Shown here: piece by piece, positions 1-6,183 of the stretch
Numbering within the stretch: position 1 is the first letter of the stretch
How the letters are laid out: each line of letters begins with the position of its first letter
Assembly: GCA_946886245.1 (NCBI GenBank)
Contig: CAMPIF010000252.1
Location: 1 to 6,519 of the forward strand
Length of the DNA stretch: 6,519 nt
Direction of reading: 5' to 3'
Source: Ectopseudomonas composti
GTDB lineage: Bacteria; Pseudomonadota; Gammaproteobacteria; Pseudomonadales; Pseudomonadaceae
Notes under the pieces: generated by a model
The model's database searches: none
What the model was told of the DNA's origin: nothing
What the model saw: only the letters and a program-made list of their open reading frames with translations
Translations under genes and position numbers: made by a program

Positions 1-1021
1 GTGCCGCCTGGCCGGGCATGATGAAGGTGCGGCCGATGTAGCGGTTCTTGACGAAACCTTCGCGGAATTTCACGCCCAGGTGATTGGCCAGCTCCAGCGC
101 CGAAGTGCGGCTGGTGTCGGGAATCGGGATGACCACGTCGATGTCATGATCCGGACGCTCGCGGAGAATCTTGTCGGCCAGCTTCTCGCCCATGCGCAGA
201 CGCGCCTTGTACACCGAGATACCGTCCATGATCGAGTCCGGGCGCGCCAGGTAAACGTGCTCGAAGATGCAGGGCGCGTACTGCGGGTTGGCCGCGCACT
301 GACGGGTGAACAGCTTGCCCTCTTCGGTGATGTAGACCGCCTCGCCCGGCGCCAGGTCGCGAATCAGGGTAAAGCCGAGTACGTCCAGCGATACGCTCTC
401 GGACGCGATCATGTACTCGACGCCTTCATCGGTATGGCGCTGGCCGAAGACGATCGGGCGAATACCGTTGGGATCACGGAAGCCGACGATGCCATAGCCG
501 GTGATCATCGCGACGACGGCGTAACCGCCCAGGCAGCGCTCGTGCACGTGGGTAACGGCAGCGAACACGTCTTCTTCGGTCGGCTGCAGCTTGCCGCGCT
601 GGGCAAGCTCATGGGCGAACACGTTGAGCAGCACTTCCGAATCGGAATTGGTGTTCACGTGACGCAGATCGGACTCGTAGATTTCCTTGGCCAACTGCTC
701 GACGTTGGTCAGGTTGCCGTTGTGCGCCAGGGTGATGCCGTAAGGCGAGTTGACGTAGAACGGCTGAGCCTCGGCCGAGCTGGAGCTACCAGCAGTCGGG
801 TAGCGCACATGGCCGATGCCCATATGGCCGACCAGGCGCTGCATGTGGCGCTGCTGGAACACGTCACGCACCAGGCCGTTGTCCTTGCGCAGGAACAGGC
901 GGCCATCATGGCTGGTGACAATACCGGCAGCATCCTGGCCGCGGTGCTGGAGGACGGTGAGCCCGTCATACAGCGCCTGATTGACGTTCGATTTACCGAC
1001 GATACCGACGATGCCACACAT
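1..1021 (-). CDS. purF: Amidophosphoribosyltransferase PurF, N-terminal 340 residues (3' end outside window)
   Basis: PurF makes 5-phosphoribosylamine from PRPP and glutamine, the committed first step of purine synthesis, in the cytoplasm. The start is the ATG at 1021, giving M-C-G-I-V-G: Cys2 becomes the N-terminal nucleophile of the class II glutamine amidotransferase domain (about residues 2-230). Other family motifs seen are HRGQD (26-30), GHVRYPTAG (70-78, glutamine-binding Arg73), AHNGNLTN (99-106, oxyanion-hole Asn/Gly) and [10 protein letters not shown] (180-189). The phosphoribosyltransferase half begins before [13 protein letters not shown] (251-263). The frame is open to the window edge, so roughly 160 residues, including the PRPP-binding loop, are missing if the protein has the usual length of about 505. 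An AGGGG Shine-Dalgarno lies 9 bp upstream of the start. It lies 75 bp after cvpA, the arrangement seen in E. coli and Pseudomonas. Confidence 0.97.
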   Translation of the reverse strand, partial: MCGIVGIVGKSNVNQALYDGLTVLQHRGQDAAGIVTSHDGRLFLRKDNGLVRDVFQQRHMQRLVGHMGIGHVRYPTAGSSSSAEAQPFYVNSPYGITLAHNGNLTNVEQLAKEIYESDLRHVNTNSDSEVLLNVFAHELAQRGKLQPTEEDVFAAVTHVHERCLGGYAVVAMITGYGIVGFRDPNGIRPIVFGQRHTDEGVEYMIASESVSLDVLGFTLIRDLAPGEAVYITEEGKLFTRQCAANPQYAPCIFEHVYLARPDSIMDGISVYKARLRMGEKLADKILRERPDHDIDVVIPIPDTSRTSALELANHLGVKFREGFVKNRYIGRTFIMPGQAA

Positions 1022-1060
1022 GTGCCACGACCCCTGCTAGATAGTTCAGGCTAATTCAGC

Positions 1061-1090
1061 GACCGGCGCAGCGGTTACTCCGCACCGGCC
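1061..1090 (-). other. Strong RNA hairpin between cvpA and purF
   Basis: In the cvpA-purF transcript, the 11 nt from 1090 to 1080 (GGCCGGTGCGG) pair with the 11 nt from 1071 to 1061 (CTGCGCCGGTC) around an 8-nt loop. All 11 positions pair, three of them as G-U. The stem starts 6 nt after the cvpA stop codon. No U-run follows, so it is not a standard intrinsic terminator. It may protect the cvpA 3' end, be an RNA-processing site or tune purF expression; the role is inference. Confidence 0.45.
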
Positions 1091-1096
1091 ACTCTT

Positions 1097-1618
1097 TTAA
1101 AGCAGATCAGCTGGGTGAGCCGACCCACCGGTAAACCACTGATCGGACCACCCCAGAATGAGGTTCTTCGACCAGTCGGCGACCATCAGAAAATGCGGCA
1201 CCAGCTGTGACTGTTGCCACCACGTATCCTGCTCCACTGGCGCCAGGCTGATCAGCCCGACCAGCAGCACCACCAACAAACCACCACGCGCGGCGCCGAA
1301 TACCATGCCGAGAAAACGGTCGGTACCGGACAGGCCAGTCACACGGATCAGTTCGCCAATGAGGAAATTGACCAGAGCGCCCACCAGCAAGGTGGCGATG
1401 AAGAGAATGGCACAGGCTGCAATGACCCGCGCGGAAGGCGTTTCGATAAATTCGACGAGATGCTGGGCCAGTGCGCCACCGAACATCCAGGCGACCACAC
1501 CTGCGATGATCCAGGTCAGCAGCGACAGGGCTTCCTTGACGAAGCCGCGCTTCAGACTGATCAAACTAGAAATGGCGATGACGGCGATGATCGCCCAATC
1601 GACCCAGGTGAATACCAC
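1097..1618 (-). CDS. cvpA: CvpA family inner-membrane protein
   Basis: This 173-residue protein belongs to the CvpA family, named for its requirement in colicin V production in E. coli; its molecular function is not settled. Four hydrophobic segments are visible at about residues 6-21, 31-48, 64-87 and 104-126, so it should be a polytopic inner-membrane protein. The conserved stretch SGTDRFLGMVFGAARG (97-112) precedes the last segment, and the polar C-terminus follows. The start is a GTG at 1618, with TAGG 7 bp upstream; no in-frame ATG exists between it and the upstream stop TAA, and the next internal Met is at residue 45. It sits 86 bp after dedD and 75 bp before purF, as in E. coli, where the pair is co-transcribed. 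A promoter candidate lies in the upstream gap. Confidence 0.95.
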   Translation of the reverse strand: MVFTWVDWAIIAVIAISSLISLKRGFVKEALSLLTWIIAGVVAWMFGGALAQHLVEFIETPSARVIAACAILFIATLLVGALVNFLIGELIRVTGLSGTDRFLGMVFGAARGGLLVVLLVGLISLAPVEQDTWWQQSQLVPHFLMVADWSKNLILGWSDQWFTGGSAHPADLL

Positions 1619-1648
1619 GGCGCGGCCTACCAGCGGAAAAGGCGGAGC

Positions 1649-1677
1649 ATTTTAGCAGAGCCCGGCGCATCGGGTAA
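1649..1677 (-). promoter_or_regulatory. Candidate sigma-70 promoter for cvpA-purF (extended -10)
   Basis: Read on the minus strand, TAAAAT (1654-1649) matches the -10 consensus at five of six bases and is preceded by TGC (1657-1655), giving an extended -10 element TGnTAAAAT. A weak -35, TTACCC (1677-1672), lies 17 bp upstream. Transcription would start near 1642, about 24 nt before the cvpA GTG. The gap also contains a 6-bp GCCCGG/CCGGGC inverted repeat (1660-1665 and 1678-1683) bracketing the spacer and part of the -35. The match is by eye only. Confidence 0.45.
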
Positions 1678-1686
1678 CCGGGCGCT

Positions 1687-1700
1687 GCAAAGTCCTTTGC
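1687..1700. repeat. Perfect palindrome GCAAAG-TC-CTTTGC upstream of the cvpA promoter
   Basis: Two perfect 6-bp inverted arms (1687-1692 and 1695-1700) are separated by 2 bp. The palindrome lies directly after the dedD stop codon and about 10 bp upstream of the candidate -35 of cvpA-purF. The position suits an operator. The half-sites recall the enterobacterial PurR box core GCAAA..TTTGC, but the centre here is 4 bp rather than 2 bp, so it is not a proper PurR site. A short palindrome may also be chance. Confidence 0.25.
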
Positions 1701-1704
1701 TTGC

Positions 1705-2322
1705 TTAGCCCGCTTCCGGCTGGAAGCGCACGACAAAACCGCTGAGTTTGTGCTGGCGGTTGAGCTGGTCACGCAGGCGCTCGGCCTCTGCGCGCTCGAT
1801 CAGCGGGCCAACGAACACCCGGTTCATGCCGTCGAAGGCGCGGATGTAGGCGTTGTAGCCCTGACTGCGCAGCGTTTTCTGCAGGTTTTCCGCTCCACTG
1901 CGACTCGACAGACTGGCCAACTGCACCGACCAGCTGATCGGCAGGCTGTTGGCGTCCAGGCGCGCTTGCGGCTTGGCAGGAGCACTGCTCGCCGCTTGCT
2001 CGGTCTTGAGCGGATCAGGCTTGCTCTGCTGGGCAACGGGCGGCGGAGTCAGCTTGGGCAGCTCTGGCACCTCGACGATCTGAGGCGCCACCTCTTCGAC
2101 GGCAACCGGCTCCTGCGGCAACGCCTCGGGCTCGACGACCTCGGCAGGCTGCACGATGATCTCGGCAGCAGCCGGCGCTTGCGGCATGGCTGGCGCATCC
2201 ACCACCACGCGACGCATCTCATCCTCGCGCGACAGCAACATAGGCAGGAAAATCACCGCCAGCGCCACCAGCACCAGAGCACCGACCATGCGCTGCTTGA
2301 GCCCACTGTCCAGCATTGCCAT
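1705..2322 (-). CDS. dedD: DedD-like SPOR domain protein (cell division, inner membrane)
   Basis: The 205-residue product has the bitopic DedD architecture: a short cytoplasmic N-terminus, one membrane segment (about 12-30), a Pro/Glu/Val/Ala-rich periplasmic linker (about 38-125) and a C-terminal SPOR domain (about 129-203). The SPOR domain opens with the typical SWSVQLASL and includes YIRAFDG and NRVFVGPL. SPOR domains bind denuded septal peptidoglycan, so the protein should localise to the division site. I chose ATG 2322 because AAGGGG lies 7 bp upstream and it starts 14 bp after the folC stop; ATG 2316 is also possible, and an upstream in-frame ATG at 2358 would put 12 extra residues inside folC. 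Gene order accD-folC-dedD-cvpA-purF supports the name, although Pseudomonas annotations often say only SPOR domain protein. Confidence 0.9.
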   Translation of the reverse strand: MAMLDSGLKQRMVGALVLVALAVIFLPMLLSREDEMRRVVVDAPAMPQAPAAAEIIVQPAEVVEPEALPQEPVAVEEVAPQIVEVPELPKLTPPPVAQQSKPDPLKTEQAASSAPAKPQARLDANSLPISWSVQLASLSSRSGAENLQKTLRSQGYNAYIRAFDGMNRVFVGPLIERAEAERLRDQLNRQHKLSGFVVRFQPEAG

Positions 2323-2329
2323 CCCCAAT

Positions 2330-2335
2330 CCCCTT
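2330..2335 (-). promoter_or_regulatory. Ribosome binding site deciding the dedD start
   Basis: AAGGGG lies between the folC stop codon (2337-2339) and the dedD ATG at 2322, with a 7-bp spacer. It favours the 2322 start over the in-frame ATG at 2358, which lies inside folC and upstream of this site. Confidence 0.6.
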
Positions 2336-2336
2336 A

Positions 2337-3614
2337 TCAAGCCGGGCGGGCCAGCCAATCCAGGGCCTCGGCCACGCAGAAAAACGATCCGAACAACAGT
2401 ATCTCGTCACCCTCGGCCGCCTGTTCGCACTGCGCATCGAGCGCGGCACGTACAGCCGGGTACTGCGCCACCACCGCGCCCTGCCCCCGCAGGTGCTCGG
2501 CCAGGTCATCGGCCGAGCGTGAACGCGGCGTATCCAGCGGCGCCACGGCCCAGCCAGCAACCAGGCTCAGAAGCGGCGCAGCCACGCCGGGCAGATCCTT
2601 ATCGGCCAGCAAACCGAACACCGCCCAACGCTTCCCGGCCAGCGGGCGACTCTCCAGGCGCTGCGCCAGATAATCGGCCGCATGAGGATTATGCCCAACA
2701 TCGAGCAACAGCGTGAGTGACTTGCCTCGCCAATCCAGCGCGCGGCGATCCAGGCGCCCGGTTACCCGCGTGGCGAGCAAGGCCTCGACGATCTGCCGGT
2801 GGTTCCACGGCAACGGCAGAAGCGCATAGGCCTGCAACGCCAGCGCAGCGTTTTCCATCGGCAGATCGAGAAGCGGCAACCGCTCCAGTCGCAGCATCTG
2901 GCCGTTGCCGTCGAGGCCATACCAGGACCAGTCCTGCGCCTGCACATCGAGGTCATAGTCACGACCGCGCAGGAACAGCGGCGTATCCAAGGTGACGGCC
3001 TGCTGCAGCAATGGCTGCGGAGGATCGAGGTCACCGCACAACGCAGGCATGCCGGCGCGCATGATCCCGGCCTTTTCGAAGGCGACCGATTCACGGGTAT
3101 CGCCCAGCCAGTCAGCGTGATCCAGCCCGATGCTGGTGATCAGCGCCAGATCGGCATCGACCAGATTCACCGCATCCAGGCGCCCGCCGAGACCGACTTC
3201 GAGCACCACGGCATCCAGCTGAGCACGCTCGAACAACCAGAAGGCCGCCAGCGTACCCATCTCGAAATAGGTCAGGGAGATCTCGCCACGCGCGGCTTCG
3301 ACCGCGGCAAAAGCCTGGCACAACGCTTCGTCGCTGGCTTCTCGCCCCTGCACGAGCACACGTTCGTTGTAACGCAGCAGGTGCGGTGAACTGTAGACAC
3401 CGACGCGCTGCCCCTGGGCGGCGATCAGGCTGGCGAGAAAGGCGCAGGTAGAGCCCTTGCCATTGGTACCGGTGACGGTAACCACCAATGGCGCCGGCTT
3501 GCCCAGGCCGAGCCGCTGCGCCACCTCACGCGAGCGCTCCAGGCCCATGTCGATGGCCGAAGGATGCAACTGCTCGAGGTAGGCGAGCCACTCGCCCAGG
3601 CTACGTTCGGTCAT
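2337..3614 (-). CDS. folC: Bifunctional folylpolyglutamate synthase / dihydrofolate synthase
   Basis: FolC joins glutamate to dihydropteroate and then adds further glutamates to folates, using ATP in the cytoplasm. The 425-residue length is normal. Visible Mur-ligase-type features are the P-loop TGTNGKGS (48-55), SSPHL (75-79) and RYNER (81-85) of the folate site, [12 protein letters not shown] (139-150), GLDH (163-166), FEKAGIM (179-185) with the usually carbamylated Lys181, GRLDR (286-290) and the C-terminal-domain motif DVGHNPHA (305-312). The C-terminus ends in a conserved-looking [13 protein letters not shown]. Its ATG at 3614 overlaps the accD TGA as ATGA and has no clear Shine-Dalgarno, so translation is probably coupled to accD. 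dedD follows after 14 bp. Folate one-carbon units feed purine synthesis, which fits the nearby purF. Confidence 0.97.
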   Translation of the reverse strand: MTERSLGEWLAYLEQLHPSAIDMGLERSREVAQRLGLGKPAPLVVTVTGTNGKGSTCAFLASLIAAQGQRVGVYSSPHLLRYNERVLVQGREASDEALCQAFAAVEAARGEISLTYFEMGTLAAFWLFERAQLDAVVLEVGLGGRLDAVNLVDADLALITSIGLDHADWLGDTRESVAFEKAGIMRAGMPALCGDLDPPQPLLQQAVTLDTPLFLRGRDYDLDVQAQDWSWYGLDGNGQMLRLERLPLLDLPMENAALALQAYALLPLPWNHRQIVEALLATRVTGRLDRRALDWRGKSLTLLLDVGHNPHAADYLAQRLESRPLAGKRWAVFGLLADKDLPGVAAPLLSLVAGWAVAPLDTPRSRSADDLAEHLRGQGAVVAQYPAVRAALDAQCEQAAEGDEILLFGSFFCVAEALDWLARPA

Positions 3615-4495
3615 GCAGTGGCCGGCAGGGAAACCGGAGAGGGACGATTCATCATTTGCGCGAGCAGACGCGCCAGGCGCGGACGCAGCTCATCGCGCGA
3701 AATGATCATGTCGATGGCACCATGCTCGATGAGGAACTCGCTGCGCTGGAAGCCTTCCGGCAGCTTTTCGCGCACGGTCTGCTCGATCACGCGCGGGCCG
3801 GCGAAACCGATCAGCGCCTTCGGCTCGGCCACGATGACATCTCCAAGCATTGCCAGGCTGGCGGAAACGCCGCCATAGACCGGGTCAGTCAGCACGGAGA
3901 TGAACGGCAGGCCTTCTTCACGCAGACGCGCCAGGGCAGCGGAAGTCTTGGCCATCTGCATCAGCGAGATCAGCGCTTCCTGCATGCGCGCACCACCGGA
4001 AGCGGAGAAGCACACCAGCGGGCAGCGTTTTTCCAGGGCGACATTGGCCGCCTGGACGAAGCGCTCACCGACGATGGCGCCCATGGAGCCACCCATGAAG
4101 GAGAACTCGAACGCGCACACGGCGATCGGCATACCTTCGAGGGTACCGCTCATGGAGATCAGGGCGTCCTTCTCGCCAGTCTGCTTCTGCGCCCCGGCCA
4201 GACGATCCTTGTACTTCTTGCTGTCGCGGAATTTCAGGCGGTCGACCGGCTCCAGATCGGCACCGATCTCCTCGCGGCCATCGGCGTCGAGGAAGATGTC
4301 GATACGCGCACGAGCACCGATACGCATGTGGTGATTGCACTTGGGGCAGACATCGAGCGTCTTTTCCAGCTCAGGACGGTAGAGCACGGCATCACAGGAC
4401 GGACATTTATGCCACAGGCCCTCGGGCACAGAGCTCTTCTTCACCTCGGAACGCATGATCGAGGGAATGAGTTTGTCTACCAACCAGTTGCTCAT
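3611..4495 (-). CDS. accD: Acetyl-CoA carboxylase carboxyltransferase subunit beta
   Basis: AccD, with AccA, transfers the carboxyl group from carboxybiotin on AccB to acetyl-CoA, making malonyl-CoA for fatty acid synthesis. The 294-residue protein has the N-terminal four-cysteine zinc ribbon (Cys31, Cys34, Cys50, Cys53) followed by the crotonase-fold carboxyltransferase domain with [13 protein letters not shown] (132-144), [10 protein letters not shown] (164-173), [10 protein letters not shown] (204-213) and [11 protein letters not shown] (230-240). The ATG at 4495 has GGAG 10 bp upstream. In E. coli the zinc domain also binds accA/accD mRNA; the cysteines are intact here, but whether that happens in this organism is unknown. 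It is 139 bp downstream of trpF and overlaps folC by 4 bp. Confidence 0.98.
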   Translation of the reverse strand: MSNWLVDKLIPSIMRSEVKKSSVPEGLWHKCPSCDAVLYRPELEKTLDVCPKCNHHMRIGARARIDIFLDADGREEIGADLEPVDRLKFRDSKKYKDRLAGAQKQTGEKDALISMSGTLEGMPIAVCAFEFSFMGGSMGAIVGERFVQAANVALEKRCPLVCFSASGGARMQEALISLMQMAKTSAALARLREEGLPFISVLTDPVYGGVSASLAMLGDVIVAEPKALIGFAGPRVIEQTVREKLPEGFQRSEFLIEHGAIDMIISRDELRPRLARLLAQMMNRPSPVSLPATA

Positions 4496-4602
4496 GCTGT
4501 CATTTCTCCATAACCGTTGGTTCGGATGAACGCCTCATCGTGAAACGCCCATCTCCAGCAATTCTTTTCTGCCGCACCCAGCACCCGTTTAAACGAGCCC
4601 AT
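4492..4602 (-). CDS. Doubtful 36-codon open frame overlapping the accD start
   Basis: In the trpF-accD gap an ATG at 4602 opens a 36-codon frame (starting [13 protein letters not shown], ending GYGEMTA). Its TGA overlaps the accD ATG as ATGA, the same geometry as accD/folC. I recognise no family. It contains two Trp, one Cys and no membrane segment. Against it: no Shine-Dalgarno precedes the ATG, and only 20 of 36 codons end in G or C, low by eye beside the neighbouring genes. It may be a leader peptide that couples translation into accD, or simply an open stretch in untranslated leader. Confidence 0.18.
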   Translation of the reverse strand: MGSFKRVLGAAEKNCWRWAFHDEAFIRTNGYGEMTA

Positions 4603-4615
4603 GGCGGCGTGACAG
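4588..4615 (-). promoter_or_regulatory. Weak promoter candidate for accD-folC
   Basis: On the minus strand, CTGTCA (4615-4610) and TTTAAA (4593-4588) are separated by 16 bp; each matches its sigma-70 consensus hexamer at four of six positions. TTTAAA is part of the 8-bp palindrome GTTTAAAC (4587-4594). Transcription would begin about 85 nt before accD. A 139-bp gap before an essential gene makes a promoter plausible, but this match is weak. Confidence 0.2.
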
Positions 4616-4621
4616 GCTAAT

Positions 4622-4647
4622 TGACGGCCCTGCTTCAATCGCCGTCA
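4622..4647 (-). other. Short inverted repeat spanning the trpF stop codon
   Basis: TGACGG (4647-4642) and CCGTCA (4627-4622) could form a 6-bp stem around a 14-nt loop containing the trpF TGA. No U-run follows, so it is a poor terminator candidate. A competing 5-bp pairing, GTGAC (4648-4644) with GTCAC (4613-4609), would exclude it. Stems this short can be chance. Confidence 0.15.
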
Positions 4648-5270
4648 CATTGAGCATCACGCACCGCCCGCACGAATGCACGAATCTTGCCTGCATCCTT
4701 TATGCCTTTACTGGCCTCTACCCCACCACTGACATCCACGGCATAAGGACGCACCCGGCGAATGGCCCGCGCGACATTGTCCGCATCGAGGCCGCCGGCC
4801 AGGATGATCGGCTTGGCGGCCTCTGCAGGCACCAGCGACCAGTCGAACGAAGCGCCCGTACCACCCGGCACGCCCTCGACGAAGGTATCGAGCAGAATAC
4901 CCCGCGCACCAGTGTAGAGCGCCATGGCTGCCGCCACGTCCTCACCAGGGCGAACCCGCAGCGCCTTGATATAGGGGCGGCCGAAGCCTTCACAGTCGTC
5001 CGGCGACTCGTCACCGTGAAACTGCAGCAGATCCAGCGGCAGGCGCTGCAGCAACTGCTGCAGCTCGTCGCGCGGCATGTCGACGAACAGCCCGACAGTG
5101 GTCACGAACGGCGGTAACGCCTGCAGGATCGCAGCGGCCTGCTCGACGCTGACTGCTCGCGGACTTTTCTCGTAGAACACCAGACCAATGGCGTCGGCTC
5201 CCGCCTCCACCACCGCCAGGGCATCCTCGATGCGGGTGATCCCACAAATCTTGCTGCGTACGACCGTCAC
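4635..5270 (-). CDS. trpF: Phosphoribosylanthranilate isomerase
   Basis: TrpF converts phosphoribosylanthranilate to CdRP by an Amadori rearrangement in tryptophan synthesis. From the GTG at 5270 the product is a 211-residue single-domain (beta/alpha)8 barrel. Motifs seen are KICGIT (7-12) with catalytic Cys9, [10 protein letters not shown] (29-38), QFHGDE (83-88), LLDTF (126-130) with catalytic Asp128, the phosphate-binding GGTG (136-139) and LAGGL (157-161), and VDVSGGVE (178-185). I chose GTG 5270 because GAGAGG lies 7 bp upstream and [12 protein letters not shown] has the usual Pseudomonas N-terminal length; in-frame ATGs at 5276 (1 bp from that site) and 5288 (no site) would add 2 or 6 residues. 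No other trp gene is nearby; pseudomonads scatter their trp genes and keep trpF beside accD. truA ends 42 bp upstream. Confidence 0.96.
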   Translation of the reverse strand: MTVVRSKICGITRIEDALAVVEAGADAIGLVFYEKSPRAVSVEQAAAILQALPPFVTTVGLFVDMPRDELQQLLQRLPLDLLQFHGDESPDDCEGFGRPYIKALRVRPGEDVAAAMALYTGARGILLDTFVEGVPGGTGASFDWSLVPAEAAKPIILAGGLDADNVARAIRRVRPYAVDVSGGVEASKGIKDAGKIRAFVRAVRDAQCDGD

Positions 5271-5277
5271 GTTCATG

Positions 5278-5283
5278 CCTCTC
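5278..5283 (-). promoter_or_regulatory. Ribosome binding site deciding the trpF start
   Basis: GAGAGG lies 7 bp before GTG 5270. It is only 1 bp before ATG 5276 and lies downstream of ATG 5288, so neither of those can use it. This supports the GTG start. Confidence 0.5.
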
Positions 5284-5312
5284 GCCATGCGGGTTCGGAT
5301 GGTAACAAAGGG

Positions 5313-6176
5313 TTATGGCTGTCGCACGTCCGGCAGACCGGAGAGAAAATGCGGCCCGAGATAGCGCTGCGGCAATTCGAACTCCTCCGGGTAATCGACC
5401 TGTATCAGATACAGACCGTAGGGGTGCGCCGTCACTCCCCCGCTATGTCGATCACCGCGTTCGAGCACCTCGCGCGCCCATTCCGGCGGCCGCTCGCCAG
5501 CGCCAATGGTCATCAACACACCCGCGATGTTACGCACCATGTGGTGCAGAAAAGCATTGGCGCGGATATCCAGCACGATGAAGCGGCCATGCTCGATCAA
5601 CTGCAGGTGATGCACGGTCTTGACCGGTGACTTGGCCTGGCAGCGCGTCGCCCGGAAGGCGCTGAAATCATGAGTGCCGACCAGCGCCAGGGCCGCTTCA
5701 CGCATGCGCGCCACATCCAGCGGGCGATGATTCCAGGTCACTTCCTCGGCCATGTGCGCCGGCCGAATCGGATCGTTGTAGATCACGTAGCGGTAGCGTC
5801 GCGCCATGGCCGAGAAGCGCGCATGAAAGTGCGCCGGCATCACCTTCGCCCAGGTCACGCTGATGTCAGCGGGCAAATTCATGTTGGCGCCCATGATCCA
5901 GGCGTGCAGCGAACGCTCGACAGTGGTATCGAAATGCACCACCTGACCACTGGAATGCACAGAAGCATCGGTACGCCCTGCGCACAGAATGCTGACCGAT
6001 GCACCACCAGCGACCTTGGACAAGGCGGTTTCCAAGTGACCCTGGATCGACGGAACATTCGCGCCCTGGCGTTGGAACCCACGATAACGTGCGCCCTTGT
6101 ATTCGAGACCCAGGGCGATTCTGAAAAAGCCAGCGGCCGCCATTTCGGCGGCCGCTACAGGTACTGCGTCAGACAT
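5313..6176 (-). CDS. truA: tRNA pseudouridine(38-40) synthase TruA
   Basis: TruA isomerises uridines 38-40 in the anticodon stem-loop of many tRNAs. The 287-residue protein has an Ala-rich N-terminal extension (about 1-16), then FFRIALGLEYKGARYRGFQRQ (17-37). The catalytic motif GRTDASVHSSGQVVHF (67-82) carries Asp70. RYRY (127-130), GTHDFSAFR (167-175) and AFLHHMVRNIAGVL (208-221) are further family motifs. The position after Asp-Ala is Ser72 where the family commonly has Gly (GRTDAGVH). The ATG at 6176 lies 7 bp after the fimV stop and has no clear Shine-Dalgarno, suggesting coupling to fimV; Met12 (6143) is an alternative start, also without a site, and sits in the loop of a terminator-like hairpin within the early codons. 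trpF follows 42 bp downstream. Confidence 0.97.
   Translation of the reverse strand: MSDAVPVAAAEMAAAGFFRIALGLEYKGARYRGFQRQGANVPSIQGHLETALSKVAGGASVSILCAGRTDASVHSSGQVVHFDTTVERSLHAWIMGANMNLPADISVTWAKVMPAHFHARFSAMARRYRYVIYNDPIRPAHMAEEVTWNHRPLDVARMREAALALVGTHDFSAFRATRCQAKSPVKTVHHLQLIEHGRFIVLDIRANAFLHHMVRNIAGVLMTIGAGERPPEWAREVLERGDRHSGGVTAHPYGLYLIQVDYPEEFELPQRYLGPHFLSGLPDVRQP
6124..6156 (-). terminator. Intrinsic-terminator-like hairpin inside the 5' coding region of truA
   Basis: A perfect 10-bp inverted repeat (6156-6147 AGCGGCCGCC and 6141-6132 GGCGGCCGCT, minus strand) encloses a 5-nt loop, GAAAT. Three nucleotides later comes TTTTT (6128-6124). A GC-rich stem, tight loop and U-run are the parts of a Rho-independent terminator. 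It lies 27-59 nt after the fimV stop but within truA codons 7-18 (VAAAEMAAAGFF). It could end part of the fimV transcripts and attenuate truA, with ribosomes on truA disrupting the stem. The U-run is short (UUUUUC) and the alanine codons alone give GC-rich repeats, so function is uncertain. Confidence 0.4.
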
Positions 6177-6183
6177 CTGTCAA

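Noticed and set aside
80..1054. 324-codon open frame on the plus strand
   Set aside because: It is the codon-for-codon antisense of purF; GC-rich coding DNA often leaves the opposite frame open. Its translation resembles no family I know.
1687..1700. A true PurR operator
   Set aside because: The spacing between GCAAA and TTTGC half-sites is 4 bp instead of 2 bp, and I know of no E. coli-type PurR control of purF in Pseudomonas; kept only as an unassigned palindrome.
2323..2358. Longer dedD start at ATG 2358
   Set aside because: It would place 12 residues ([12 protein letters not shown]) inside folC, and the good AAGGGG site lies downstream of it, at the right distance for ATG 2322.
1750..2673. 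307-codon open frame on the plus strand
   Set aside because: Antisense to dedD and the end of folC, both of which have clear domain evidence; the translation is Arg/Gln/His-rich as expected for a shadow frame.
4500..4511. Three-codon frame ATG-GAG-AAA-TGA before accD
   Set aside because: It overlaps the accD Shine-Dalgarno and is too short to be told from chance.
3488..4513. 341-codon open frame on the plus strand
   Set aside because: Antisense to accD and the start of folC, which carry full catalytic motifs; no family motif is visible in the plus-strand product.
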